From assembly GCA_907163345.1 (NCBI GenBank), contig CAJQUN010000014.1, positions 1,860,001 to 1,924,000 of the forward strand: DNA of 64,000 nt, read 5' to 3'. The position numbers were made by a program, and so were the translations under genes. The notes below the pieces were generated by a model. That model was not told where the DNA came from. It did no database searches and worked only from the letters and a program-made list of their open reading frames with translations. The DNA is from Haberlea rhodopensis. Its lineage: Eukaryota > Streptophyta > Magnoliopsida > Lamiales > Gesneriaceae. This document shows, piece after piece, positions 46,901-58,332 of the stretch; the first letter of the stretch is position 1; each line of letters starts with the position of its first letter.

Positions 46901-49900
46901 CTTGGAAGAAATTCCTTGTTGGGAAAAAACTGTGCCTGCAATTAAAAGACATTGTGATAGCCAATCTGCTATAGGAAGGGCACAAAGTAGCATATATAAT
47001 GGTAAGTCTAGACATATACGTCGTAGACACAATACTATGAAACAGTTGATCTCAAATGTCATTATGTCCATTGACTACGTGAAGTCAAAGGAAAATATTG
47101 CGGATCCGCTTACAAAAGGCTTGCCTAGAGATCAAGTATATAGTTTATCGAGGGGAATGAGATTAAAACGCTAAAAATAAAATCTTGTAGTGGATACCCA
47201 ACCTATGTGACTGGAGATCCCAAGATCTAGGTTCAAAAGGGACAACCAAACTATGAGATTGTATAAACACCTTGGAGAATTAAACCTCTGACCAATTCCT
47301 ATGATAAGGGGTGTAGCTTGCAAAAAGGGTACGAGAATAAGCAAAATACATTTAATGATACATAATAGGATATGTTGGAGTATAGCGGGATACTCTTTTA
47401 GGAGATTACCTACGTAAGTGTGAAGTGTGGCCGCTTCAAAGAATGTAAAGCACTTGTGAAACCAAGCGTGGTCCATGGCCGAAACGGACACAACCGTATG
47501 AAACCTATACGAAGGTTAGAATTGCTATGGTGTGGGTTCAATTGTCTTGGTTTACACCAACGACTAAATAGTTCAAGATTATAAGTTCACTATTAAGTCA
47601 AGTAAATCCGATTGAATACTACTACGGAAGATTCAAAGCCGCAAGCTATCTCTCCAGATGTAATAATAGTTCGTCAAAGCACTCAATTGCATACATGCAC
47701 TAATTTAATTCAAGTGGGGGATTGTTGGACTTTTTGGAAGTAAATTAAAGAGAGAAAAAAAATAGCACTCGATCGATCGATCGAGACCAAGGTCTCGATC
47801 GATCGAGCAAGGCAGTAAAATTCCGTTTGTTGGAAACAGGGGCTCGATCGATCGAGCACCAGGCGCCGCTCGATCGAGCCCTGTGTCTGTTGACAAGAAT
47901 GGTGTGTCCATTCATGTTGGGTTGTATTTTTTCCTTGATAGGGTGTCTTTTGGACACATATATTTGGTTTACTATAAATAAAACATTCCCCACTTGTTTA
48001 AACAATATATATTTTTTAGATTTACATCAGAATTAAAGATCAAATAGAGAGCATTTTGTTTGTTCATCAAATTTTCTTCTTATTGATTGCTTTGAACCTT
48101 TGTGGTTTGAGGACTTGTGATTTGGAGTGAGTGCTCATATCACAAGTCATAGTCGTATCTTGGGAGACAAATTGCCAAAGCAAACCGTTAGCACCAAGGC
48201 GGGACAATATTGTCTTAAGGACGGAGATTACAAATCTCGCATCGACATAAACTTTGAAGCCATTGTTATTTTTGTTACTACATTCCTAAGATACACATTG
48301 CTAGAGAAATCCTACAACAGATACTTGATTCTTAGTTAGATCACGGCTTCTTGAAATAATCATAGAAAAGAATAATGAGATATCATATGACTCAAATAGA
48401 TGAAATAAATGGAATTCAACATAAACAAAGCTTGATGGTTTTGACCAGAAGTTATCTACACTACTTTGCATATATCCATTCCCACATAGAACAAATACGT
48501 TCTCACTAATTATTGTAACTATCACATAAATTGAGTTCAAAATTCTGTACAGTTACATTCTACTGCGGTTCAGAAGGCATGTTACTGCCACCAGTAATCA
48601 TGAAGCAACAAATTTACCTTCCCAATATTGTGAGACGAGTAAGTCTGAAGCAAACGCATGCAGAAGTTGACCACAACAGCAGTTTCTTGAGCCTCTAGAT
48701 AGATAATTTGCCCATCCACCCAATTGACAACAAATTTGAGCAGAAGGTAGACGATTATGGGCTAAAACAACGGGAAAACCGGAAAAGGAACAAATAATTA
48801 ACCCTTCTCCTAGCAAAAATATTAATTGACCAATGAAGAGATGCTGAAAAAATGGAGAAGAAGATGCTGAAAAAATGGAGTTAAAGTATCAACAAACCAC
48901 AAAAAATAGATAGCCGTTCTAAAGTTCACAAAAAAGTTATATGAATCAGATAATGCATTATTAGTGGTGACGATACGTAAATCCAAATTACTCAATCTGG
49001 ATACTTGGCTCTTCTTGCATTGTAGTGTATAAAAGGAACTGACATTTTCAAACTTTAGAATACAACCTCAAAATCAAGGGAGCATTGCATGGCTTGACAA
49101 CTAACAGGCCCTGGATCAATATCAATGCCTCTTCTTACCATAACATCACATATTTTGAAATTTCAAACATGATTCAAAAGCAAGTAGCCCAAAAAAGAGA
49201 GATGATTATTATGCGGAATCAAATACCTCATCTTTGTATGCTTGAAGAAAAATCAAAACAGGGTTCAGAACTGAGAATCCCATGTCATAAATAGCCTTCT
49301 GTGTTCTAGGTTCTGAGGCGCTGGCAACTCCACGAAGTCGTTCCAATAAGCAACTAACCTATGGGATGTCATGATGATGTCATCTATCCGTATTATGCAT
49401 ATTTTACACACAGAATGCTTAAGTACAAACAAATTTTACCAACAAAATGATATCAGGTTGTTGAGCAATGGTTTTGAGATCCTTCTTGCTTGATAAGTCC
49501 ACCAAATGGGCTGTCATATGACTTGTCAGATTTTTTACATACCTAAAATAGTTCAAATAAAAGAAAAGGTTATTTGAAACTCCATAATCAAATAGATTAC
49601 CAGTACAAGTTGAAGCTTATGAAAAGAAATCACAATCCAAACTCACTGATTTGATTCCTCGGATGTTTTGAAGCCAGAAGCTGAAACAGCAAGTGCCTGA
49701 GCAAGTGAACGCTGAAATGGAAGAAACACATTATAATTATTTATTGAGAACTTCAAGAAAGATACTGTATGATAGAAGTGAACAGTGAAGGAAGGAAAAC
49801 AAACAGTGGAGAATTAGGAAAAAAAGTAATCAAGAAAAAAACAGCCAACTTTTCATGCTTATGTCTAACAATAAATGGAAAATATAAATAAAGGCTGATT

Positions 49901-52900
49901 TATGCCACAGACTCCTCAATCTAAGAAATAAAGTTGTTCTTTGTACGACTGCAACAAATTTAGAATTGATTACCTGGTGAGAAGCATTTAATGTGAAAAA
50001 GGCGTTTTCATTAGCGAAAGCATTTGCAAAATCATGCCAAGATCCCTGCATAAATAACATCAGATATTCCACAAGACAAGACATGGAAAACCACGAACAT
50101 GGTAGAAAAATGCCCACCACACTGAGTTGAAAATTAAACCAGTTAATGAATACCATTTTTTTTTTATCAGGCAAATAGTATTTAATATAATAATAAGTAC
50201 CAAAAGTACTAGAATCTGTAGAAAAAATAAAAAACTAAAAACCAACGCTATCCTAGGAAATCTATAGTGTCAGCAAACATAATTTTGGTTCCTTTCTCCA
50301 GTAAACAAAAGAGTATAAAAATTTCTTATTTCCTCTATTGCTAATCCAGAACAAAAATATGTAAATGATTAATTCTAGTAAATCTTCCTCATTGTTTTCT
50401 CTTCCTCGGAAAATCAAATGGTTGCGATGAAGTCATATAGTCCAAACAACTGTGCTCCATACTGTCATCCAAGCCCGCCTTCCCTTTTTTGGAACCCATA
50501 ACCCTCTGTGATGTAAGAGGTGTGTGACCGAATGTGAACTTAAAACTGTAGAGAATCTCAGCCAACGATAACATCTCATCCATAAGTCATAAGACTCTGA
50601 ACAACAGAAAATCAAGTGTTGAGTTGTTTCCTCTTTTAAGTTACAAATAGCGCACCACGCAGATTCAGCTCCTAAAAGAATATTTCTCTTTAGTAAATTT
50701 GATCTTGTTGATACGCGGTCTCGAATCACCTTCCATGTAAAAGCAGAAACTTTGGAACGGATCATTTATTGATGTACATCAAGAACAATAGTAGTTAATG
50801 ATGTTTTCCATACAAAATGCCTTTTCACAATGGCATGATACCTCTATCAAGTATGTAATTGACTAGGGTCCTACACAAAAATTTCCAAAACCATAAGCAC
50901 TAGATATTTATAATCCCAAACATCCATAAAATTTCAAGGGAAACACATAAACCATTTGCATCAATTGCAACAACTGATGCCACTCCATGGAGCGCACCTC
51001 CTGACAATTATATGTTCCCCGCACATTCCCTGGCATTTTAACTCCAGCAACCCACTTCCAATTTAGCTATTTTCAGTGGAGTCCATTAACCGCCAGAACA
51101 ACTTTTCAACACATTGGTCCATCACAAGCTAAAGGATACACCATTTATCATATGAATGAAGAAATCCAAAAGAGGATCAAAATTTCAGAGGAGAAGAAAT
51201 ATAAACCATAGCGTAAGATATGTTCTTAACTAATATAGCCCTGACCCATATCCAACTCCTCAAACTCCCAGACAATGGAACAAGTGATTACCAACATCAT
51301 GTTTCAGTAGGTCTCTATCAAAACAGAGGCTTCCTATCCAGTACCATAGGGTAGCTATCAACAGCGGTGACCGCAAGCAAAGTAAGCAAACATGCACCAC
51401 GAGAGTGCACAACCCAAATTGCAAAACAGAAATGCTGCAGAATTAAGATGGAAAATTGTGCAAAAAGAGAGGTGCAAAACTGACCAAGGTAACCAGGTGA
51501 GCAATAATATTCCTCCGACGAACAAGTCCATGAAGTAGCTGGTAACATGCAAGTGCCTATCATACCAAACAGCAAGTTAATAATTAACAACATCCATTTG
51601 TCAACATGTCAATCTCAAAACTGCACCATAAATTCTTGAGCGAGCACAGAGGCAACCACATTCAAAATCTAAAAATTGGATGTTAATTACAGTCATATGT
51701 CACATTCAGTCGGGTTATTAACATTTCAAAATAAAGTATCAAATAAGGCACATAACAAAGTAAGAATAGACCTGAAAACTATATGGATAAAAATGTCAAA
51801 AGCTGAAACCAGTAGTACCTGCAAGTCCTTCTCCCCAGGGTATGAAACAAGTGTTGTCAAAGAGATGCGAATAATAATATCAAGCACAACTTTTCCTTGA
51901 TTGTTCTCATCACAAAAACTAAGCAATGCATCTGCGGGTTGCTCCGATAGAAGTTGGGCATTGTAATTATTTTTAGAACTGCTTTTGTTTCCACTAGTTT
52001 TTTCAGGTGGCATCAGGTAGGTTGAAGACCATCTTGCAAGGAACCATACAACTGCCTGAAAAGAAAAGCCACAAATGTTCACGACAAAAGCAAACCATGA
52101 TGAATTAAGGGAATAACTGAGACTATTTTTTTCAACAACTGAGAAAGTTTTACTACTTTGCAGTAAGCAGGACTACATGCCTGGAAATGTTCCTGGAACT
52201 TTTTAAATCAGAAAACATGGTACAAAATGTTTATTTCTTACTTCTATTCCTAGTAGGGAAACAATTTCAAACAACTTATTCTCTAATAGATTGGATTAGG
52301 GAGCCTTTGTTTTGTTTGCTTAATTAGTCTACATTCTCTAGTTTGTTTAGGTGTATTTATTTTTTCATTTAATCTTTCTTTTGTAATCGTTGGAGTACTC
52401 CCGGTACTCTTTTTTATATTAATTTTATTTTGCCCGACCAAAAAAAAAAAACTTATTTTTGCAGTAGTTGGAATTCCAAATATTTTGACCCACTCCAACA
52501 GAAAAAAGAGGTTTTGTTTACTTTCATATATTTCAAGTTGCCATCTCTGGGAGGACGAGTGATTTTGATCAATGCTGTATTAACCTCCTTACCGATCTAC
52601 TATTTCTCCTTTTACCGAGCTCCAAAGAAGGTACTAGCCAAATTACAGTCTATCCAAACCGCTTTCTTATGGGGGGGTGGGAAGAGTTGCCGGAAAATAG
52701 CCTGGGTCAAATGGTCTGAGATTTGCAAAGCAAAACAGAATGGGGGGTTGGGGGTTCGAAATTTGGATCTTTTCAATAAGGCTCTTTTGGGGAAGTGGGG
52801 GTGGGGGATTCTACAAAATGACAGTTCTTTGTGGTGGGGGGTTCTTAGGTCTAGATATGATTTTAATAAATGGAGTTTGATTGATGAAGGGAGGGAGGGC

Positions 52901-55900
52901 GGGAGGGTAGTGGTTCAGGCGTCGTCATGGTGGAGAGACATTTTGAAAAGTACGTTTCTTGATCAATCGGGGTGGTTTAATAGAGGGATTAAGAGAAAAG
53001 TTGGGAATGGGAGGGGGACTCGATTTTGGGGCGATGTTTGGGTGGGGGATAGGAGTTTGAAGGAGTCTTTTCCTAGATTAGCGTTGATAGCTAGGGATAC
53101 AGATATTCTAATAGCACAGATGGGGGGATGGGTGGGTGGGTTATGGGAGTGGCGTTGGGATTGGATAAGGGAGTTATTGGATAGGGAAGTTGTTTTACAT
53201 AATGAGTTAATTTCTTTGTTGGACAGGACGCTTTTGACACAGGCACAAGAGGATCTGTGGACGTGGACTTTGGAGGAATCCAAACTATACTCTGTTCAGA
53301 CGGCATATGCAACACTGTTGGAGGACTCACCAATTGATGGACATATATCGGAGACATATATTTCGATTTGGAAAACTTTGGCACCTTCCAAGGTAGCAGC
53401 ACTCACATGGAGGGTGATTCGAGATCGATTACCGACAAGATCAAACCTCAGCAAAAGAAACATTTTCATGGGGACCGAAGCTGGTAACTGTGCGATGTGC
53501 TTTCTCACAGAAGAGACTACAAAACATCTGTTTTTCTGCTGTACGGAGTCATATTCCTTATGGATGAAATGCTATCGTTGGCTGGGTTTCTATACGGTAT
53601 TGTCGTCGGACACAATAGCCCATCATTGGCATCACCATGGACTGTGGACAAGAAAAAAAGGAAGAAAAGCTTGGATGACAATATGGAGCTCGGTGCTTTG
53701 GACGATATGGATACATAGAAATAATTTGTGTTTTAAGGGCAGCGATCACAAGGAGGATGATCTACTGGAGACAGTCATTCACAGATCTTGGTTTTGGATC
53801 ACAAACAGAGGAAACAATAAATTTTTGTACTCGTTTGTTGATTGAAGACGGGAACCGTTGATTTGTTTGTTAGCTACTTAATTTCTAGTCAGTAGGATCT
53901 ACTTTTTCTAGTTTAGCTACACCTTGTAGTAACTTTTTCGATGCTCTCGCATCTCATTTTATATTATATATATTTTGTCTGATCAAAAAAAAAAAGTTGC
54001 CATCTACTGTGCACAGTAGTCAAATTCTGCTACTACGTAATCCATCTCTTCCCTTTTGATAACTTTTTATTTCAAGAGTGTTCTCTTGAATAATAATTTT
54101 GGTGATTTCAGAGAGCTGATAGCAATCAAACACAGTGGTTGACTGACATTGGCATCATTTAAATTCTGGTAACCTCTTACAAAATAGAAATTTGAAGTAC
54201 TCTCAATCAGAAATAATATATAACATAAATAATGTTTCTTTCATGTGATGAATCAAAGGATTTGATCATGCAAGCCCCTGGACAATACAATCGAGACTTG
54301 AAATTAACTAAATAGTCATGCCACATGATTGTCATTAGATTCATTGCTCTAATTACATATTATCTTTAAAATTGGACTGTAGAAGCAGCAAAGCCCAACA
54401 CAAGTAAAGTAATGGAAATTGCTACAATCACGCAAAATTGAAGAAGTGATAGTAAATGAGCCACAGGCAACGGAACTTGCATGTGTGGTTTTAGCTGGAC
54501 TTTTGGTTCTAAAAGCATTGTTCTGCAGAAGCCCAACCCTCTTAAAACGGTGTTTCAAGCTGCTTGGGGTAGGAAGCAAAGTCATGCTGAGATCAAAACA
54601 ACATATTTGGTATGATGGGATGTAGTGAACGCAAACAATTTATATCTATGCTTACGCCAATCACTTGAAATGTAAAATTACATGCTGTGCCCTGCCTGGG
54701 AAAAGAGAAGGTTAAAGAAATTTGTAAAACAAAATTGTAACAGGAAAATGACCAAAATAACAGAAGACTATTAATACCTCCATGAGTCGAGGACTGAAGA
54801 ATGACGCTCTAATTTCTGGATCTAAACTTTGCTCAGCAAACTTTATGATTGAACTACACATGTAAAAGAGTTGAATAAATTCTTTGGAGAATTGAACATG
54901 ATTAAACATCAGCTTTAACAGAAAGAAACACAATTCAACTAGAATCTTAGAAGTTGCCTGATTGAGTGGGAAACCTCATATAGAGCAACTTCGACATTAT
55001 CTGCATATCGGTTCATAATCCCAAAGTTGTGAACTTAATTATGCTATCAATACATGACCAAAATCAATTGTTCTTTGCATCCCCTTTTTCTTCAAATGGA
55101 ACGAAAACATCGCTTTCAAGATATTTATGTAGAACGTACAATAGTACCAATATGCTGGTAATGATGTACACTATTTAACTTAAATTTATCTGCATTCAGC
55201 AAAACATGCGATTATATCAAATTATAGTTTAGCTGCATCCCTTGCCGTCTAAACAGACATCATTGACAGTTGATTACCCATCCTTGCATTCTTGTGGTCA
55301 ATAAATATTAACAAATGAATATCCATGACCAATTTGCAAAATACACTTGTAATCAAATGAAACGATCCACAACATCCAGTTGTGCAATTAACAGCTTATA
55401 TGTTTTTGTTAATGCAGAATGTGAGAATTCACTCTTACGACTGGACTAGCTACGCTGTTCAGCTGTGCCTTGAACACTTTCTTGGAAGTAAAATCACGGT
55501 GGAGAAGAATATTATGCCTAGCCAGTTAAGGAGGTTTTATCCACCAAGGTCTGCATTACTTATCTTTACCCGGTAGAGAAAAACAATTAAGGCAAGGTCA
55601 ACGGCAATTAAGTTAAAACTATAGAATCATTAGCGACTCAAAGTAGGGCATTGTGAACCTTTGTCACAAGTCCCTTCAAAGCATGTTCTAACAATTTGTA
55701 AACATCAGCACGCCACACAACAGCTTTGACCCGTTATGCCCAGAATTCAAAGTCTTTACACCTTAGAGCAGTGTAAATAGTCTGGACAACAGTGATAAAA
55801 TCCTTCAGCCATAAGGGAGTAGAGCCGTTCTTCATCAATTCGTTGAGCATCTGTTCTCCTCACACTAAAACTTAGTATTTTAAACTTCATATGAAGTTAG

Positions 55901-58114
55901 ATATCAGGAGAAAGGATGGAATAAGTTCCGACGAAGTAAAATCAGAAACTAGCTATATTTCGTGAGAAATTCTCAATATATCATGATTTACATTCCTTAA
56001 AACTCCAAGTAAGTTATAAAGAGATCTTCTGAAATTTTTTTAATTAAAGGATGTTCTGTTTACAGTTGTTAATATTTCTCTCATCTCGACCGATCTAAAA
56101 AACATTTTTGTGAAATTCTGTGTTAAAACTACTATCATCAGCTCACAAAAAATTATGTTGAAAGAGTATATTCACAAACATTTGTTAAGTGAACCCGTAT
56201 GAAAAGAGTTAAAACTGCCACAGAGTTAATTACGTCTAAATTGACATTGGGGATTAAAGCTGTGGTTCTGGTTTTATTCAGCGTGGAAAAAGCTGAGAAA
56301 GTTATACATTAGGAACATATCTCTATATAGCTGTCATGAACTATTTAGCTGTACAGTTGGAAATTTAACTGCGCTATTTTTCAAAGCAATCATTCAATCT
56401 TGAAATTCTGTCCATTCAAGCTTTATCTTCTACTGTTATATGCCTGAGGAACACCAAGTTGGTTTTATAAACTCACTGCTTTATATTCTTTTCATATAAT
56501 TATGTTATTTAGGATGCGAGCACATGATTAGCAGCAGCTGGAGGCAATGTTAATTTTAGTGGCAGAGATAATCCAGCTAAGCTTATGTGATCCCTTATCC
56601 GACCATTTTAGCAACAGAGAATAAGATGTCCAGCAGCCCTACCAGGGTTGCGCAGCATTAGAACTGCATCTTATTATGGGATAAGGTACATTCATAATAA
56701 ATGGTCTTTTATTTATATTTATCTTTCCAGAAAAAATTCTGATGATTAAGCTCATCCATCACCCAGCTATTTTGAATTATGTCACTCTCCATATGATAAA
56801 ACAATGTAACTCATTGAGATTTGAACAACGTTAGGCAATTTGATGCATCCTAACTCAAGTCATCAGTGAGTAACATGGGCAATGGGAACAGGTACAAATG
56901 AAGAACTCTAGCATGCGTTATTATGGAATATAGCTTGTGAAAATGCTGAAGAATTGGCCTAAAGGCAACAACAGCTGCCTAATTACTGACATGATCCCTG
57001 GAATTTTTGTGTTTTTATATTCCAAAAATTGATCCATAATTCAAGGGATATCCAGCCAGATCCATAAGCTCTAAGTAATTACATGAAATGTAGTTGTCAA
57101 GGCTGACTTATATGTTCAGGTCGTTACCATTTATGAGTATCTAAATTCACAAACAATAGAATATTTGCTGCAGGGATAAATAAATTGCCCCTTCAATAAG
57201 AAGAACCATTAAACAAATTGGCATAATTTGATCAAATCGGATAACTTCTCACCAAATGTGTCAGAAGGAATCCTACCTATAAAGAACAACAACAGGGTGT
57301 TTATCTGCCTCCAAAATGTCTGTAAATTGGGTTTGAATCTCCTTTGGCACCTGAAAAGTTAATGTTAAACAATGAAAAGCTATAATATCATCATCGTTCT
57401 GTCGTAATCATCATCGTTCTGTCGTACAGAGAACCAGAGATGTGAAAGTGAATTCAGATGTAGCTTAAATAAATTAGCCAATTATCTCCAATGGAGAAGT
57501 GAATGTAATTGAGCAAAAGGATGGGATAGAGAGACAGAGAGATGGGAGGAGGAAACAAATCAGTATTTATGATCCAAAACAATAAATAATCAGTAAACAT
57601 GAGGCACATGTCACTCGTGCAGATCAAATCAGATACTACATCTATTGTTAGAATACTTAAAATCAAGAGTTACTAGCAGACCTGAATGAAATATAATCTT
57701 ATTTATACATTAAAAAATGGAATAAATAGCTTTCACTGAACAATTGTTAAGCCAAAACTAGCAATTCCAACTAAATAATTTCAAAGTTCAAAGGCCAAAT
57801 ATTCAACCTTAAACAAACACAACTATTGGATGTTGCATGTGGAACATTGCACCAGGCAATCTAGAATACGCTAAAGGTCAGGTAAAAAAGATGCACTATT
57901 ATGTCGTCAGCTGCAGAAACTTCCTCAAGGACTTTCTCAAAAGAAAAACCAGTCACCAGAATGCGGTGATATTGGGCAATAAAAAAAAGTAAAACAAAAA
58001 CCTTATTACCAAAGGTGTTTCACTCTGCCCTTCATCAGCCAAAACGTGTCCAGCTATGAGTAAAAGGGAATAAAGTTCTTCCAAATTTTCAGTTGGATCA
58101 ATAATGCCTCTGCC
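37995..58114 (-). CDS. XPO4: Exportin-4, 3' part (5' exons outside the window)
   Basis: Importin-beta-family nuclear export receptor. Sixteen exons, from the 5' side: 58010-58114, 57277-57350, 54778-54853, 51819-52055, 51485-51556, 49974-50045, 49647-49711, 49440-49542, 49227-49358, 48618-48761, 39543-39593, 39369-39446, 39174-39287, 38756-38952, 38516-38585 and 37995-38183. All junctions are GT-AG with matching phase and no internal stop. Diagnostic segments: LEELYSLLLIAGHVLADEG, SIIKFAEQSLDPEIR, WFLARWSSTYL, KVVLDIIIRISLTTL, ACYQLLHGLV, GSWHDFANAFAN, LERLRGVASASEPRTQKAIY, YLEAQETAVVVNFCMRLL, GLHIVTPLI, ILSRFLRSLLQLLLFEDY and the C-terminus YQRFRKKLHSFLVEVRGFLR. Between HNIGK (48618) and VDFASEP (39593) relatives have about 36-39 more residues, and no such exon is visible in the 9-kb intron. 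Both flanking junctions are phase 0, so the frame survives without it. Introns carry LINEs, LTR elements and a MITE. Confidence 0.9.
39791..40321. mobile_element. GTGTCGGACAC-rich hAT-like MITE, copy 2
   Basis: The element at 39799-40313 begins CTAAGCTGCACGGACAC and ends GTGTCGGTACAACATAG, a 17-bp inverted pair with four mismatches. It is flanked by the exact duplication tgtaagac at 39791-39798 and 40314-40321. Subterminal zones are full of gacacg/cgtgtc words and the centre is AT-rich. It lies in an exportin-4 intron. Ends and words match the element at 34330-34988. Confidence 0.83.
40322..41514. other. Exportin-4 intron sequence
   Basis: Intronic DNA with no recognisable exon. I searched it on the minus strand for the missing exportin-4 exon and did not find it. 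It contains a 30/31-bp tandem duplication at 40755-40819. Confidence 0.5.
40755..40819. repeat. 30/31-bp tandem duplication
   Basis: aaaagttaactagcttattt occurs twice within adjacent near-identical units that differ only by one extra G. A recent duplication in the intron. Confidence 0.92.
41850..41932. repeat. 29-bp tandem repeat, 2.8 copies
   Basis: Unit ccccacatgggccttgtaag followed by ttatgacta, starting at 41850, 41879 and 41908. The third copy is diverged at its end. It lies inside the LTR-like block. Confidence 0.92.
42325..42549 (-). pseudogene. Armadillo-repeat protein fragment inside the LTR element
   Basis: An open minus-strand stretch reads LVRILVCGNEVSKEF, LRKVTEHSDNVLSASVHGG, ITSLLKICGNN and LVGLACGVLKNLDY, then stops. 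The spacing and Leu/Gly/Asn pattern match two to three armadillo repeats of a plant ARM-superfamily protein. I cannot name the parent gene. It lies between the LTR-like block and further element sequence, in the element's own orientation, so capture is likely. Confidence 0.6.
43737..47174 (+). pseudogene. Copia gag-pol polyprotein, broken
   Basis: Gag C-terminal part (SFQVAAMIEKLPHMWKDSKN, LVVRLRIEEDNK) with an intact zinc knuckle CYKCGKPNHMAKDC near 44078-44119. A protease region in two frames follows (WFVGCNPT, MTSGKELTLIDVLHV). Next come GAG-pre-integrase (LWHDRLGHMNYGSLNKLM), integrase (FITFIDYCTRYCYVYL; SDRGGEYRTPFE; LPQNFWGEAILSANYILN) and RT (IHQTDVKSAFLNGELEEEIY; LHVDDMLIVGSN). RNase H follows (YLMNCTRPDVVYAVGKLSRF; ADPLTKGLPRDQV, ending 47174). 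Stops at 44764, 45842, 45896 and 46731 and frameshifts near 44220, 45568 and 46430 disable it. Confidence 0.88.
47723..48319 (+). repeat. 3' LTR of the truncated Copia element
   Basis: Begins TGTTGGACTTTTTGG and ends CCTACAACA, 597 bp. It carries a cluster of GATCGATCGAG palindromes at 47768-47878. The right end is set by TG...CA logic and typical LTR text, since the other LTR is missing. Confidence 0.72.
47768..47878. repeat. Second cluster of CTCGATCGATCGAG palindromes
   Basis: Copies at 47768-47785, 47794-47807, 47843-47856 and 47869-47878 in 111 bp. The same word and similar spacing occur in the unrelated solo LTR at 8064-8223. Confidence 0.88.
50156..50768 (-). mobile_element. 5'-truncated L1-type LINE, minus strand
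   Basis: On the minus strand it encodes the zinc-binding tail of a plant LINE reverse transcriptase: SAFTWKVIRDRVSTRSNLLK, then CAICNLKEETTQHLIFCC, then W at the usual spacing (50433-50765). It ends in a poly-A (poly-T at 50156-50167). It lies in the exportin-4 intron between exons 51485-51556 and 49974-50045. The 5' boundary is approximate and a clean TSD was not found. Confidence 0.75.
52273..52457 (+). mobile_element. Short LINE 3'-end insertion
   Basis: About 170 bp at 52281-52449, made of an L1-type 3' UTR tail (gtaatcgttggagtactccc, tttttatattaattttat) and a poly-A. It is flanked by the 8-bp duplication aacttatt at 52273-52280 and 52450-52457. A severely truncated insertion in an exportin-4 intron. 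Confidence 0.72.
52535..54005 (+). mobile_element. 5'-truncated L1-type LINE with 12-bp TSD
   Basis: The body at 52547-53993 is flanked by aagttgccatct at 52535-52546 and 53994-54005 and ends in a poly-A. It keeps the last third of the LINE reverse transcriptase ORF and the 3' UTR. Location: exportin-4 intron between exons 54778-54853 and 51819-52055, opposite to the gene. Confidence 0.88.
52547..53845 (+). pseudogene. LINE reverse transcriptase C-terminal part with zinc-binding domain
   Basis: An uninterrupted frame reads GGRVILINAVLTSLPIYYFS, FLWGGGKSCRKIAWVKWSEI, GGLGVRNLDLFNKALLGKWG and finally the zf-RVT motif (APSKVAALTWRVIRDRLPTR, CAMCFLTEETTKHLFFCC). These are standard for plant L1 ORF2 C-termini. 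The palm domain with the YxDD motif is missing because of 5' truncation, so it cannot act as a polymerase. The absence of stops over more than 400 codons suggests a fairly recent insertion. Confidence 0.9.
55640..55862 (-). pseudogene. Unrecognised protein-like fragment in an exportin-4 intron
   Basis: On the minus strand the reading MLNELMKNGSTPLWLKDFIT then VVQTIYTALRCKDFEFWA, a stop, then RVKAVVWRADVYKLLEHALK looks like real protein sequence in composition and length. It directly follows an AG acceptor-like site. I do not recognise the family. It may be a fragment of a host gene copied into the intron. Confidence 0.4.
57387..57426. repeat. Exact 20-bp tandem duplication
   Basis: atcatcatcgttctgtcgta occurs twice in direct succession, in an exportin-4 intron. 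Confidence 0.97.
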
Positions 58115-58332
58115 CTACATTTGTGAGAAAACAGGAAGAAGAGATTTCTTATAAAACAGAAAGTAAATGCGAAAATGCTAGATAAGTGTCCAATAAATGG
58201 GCAAATTTAGATGATAAACAGTGGTTATGAAAAAGGAGTTAATAGCACATCAAATAAAAATAATAAGAAATGATACCCATAGAAAATATCAAAAGTTTCT
58301 ATTAGTTCCATTTATGAAAGAAGGTGTCCTAT

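Larger units (their letters stand above)
43725..48319 (+). mobile_element. 5'-truncated Copia element with 3' LTR
   Basis: Starts inside gag near 43725-43740, with no 5' LTR or PBS, and runs through pol to a 3' LTR at 47723-48319. A polypurine tract (caagtgggggat, 47711-47722) precedes the LTR. No TSD can be given because the 5' end is lost. It sits in the same orientation as the plus strand, opposite to exportin-4. Confidence 0.88.

Noticed and set aside
47827..48339. Small open frames in the Copia 3' LTR
   Set aside because: They follow from the palindrome array and LTR sequence and have no similarity or supporting signals.
50433..50765. Zinc-finger-like protein in the exportin-4 intron
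   Set aside because: It has the zf-RVT pattern of a truncated LINE.
52430..53845. A 471-codon open frame as an independent host gene
   Set aside because: It is the C-terminal part of a LINE reverse transcriptase, flanked by a 12-bp TSD and a poly-A.
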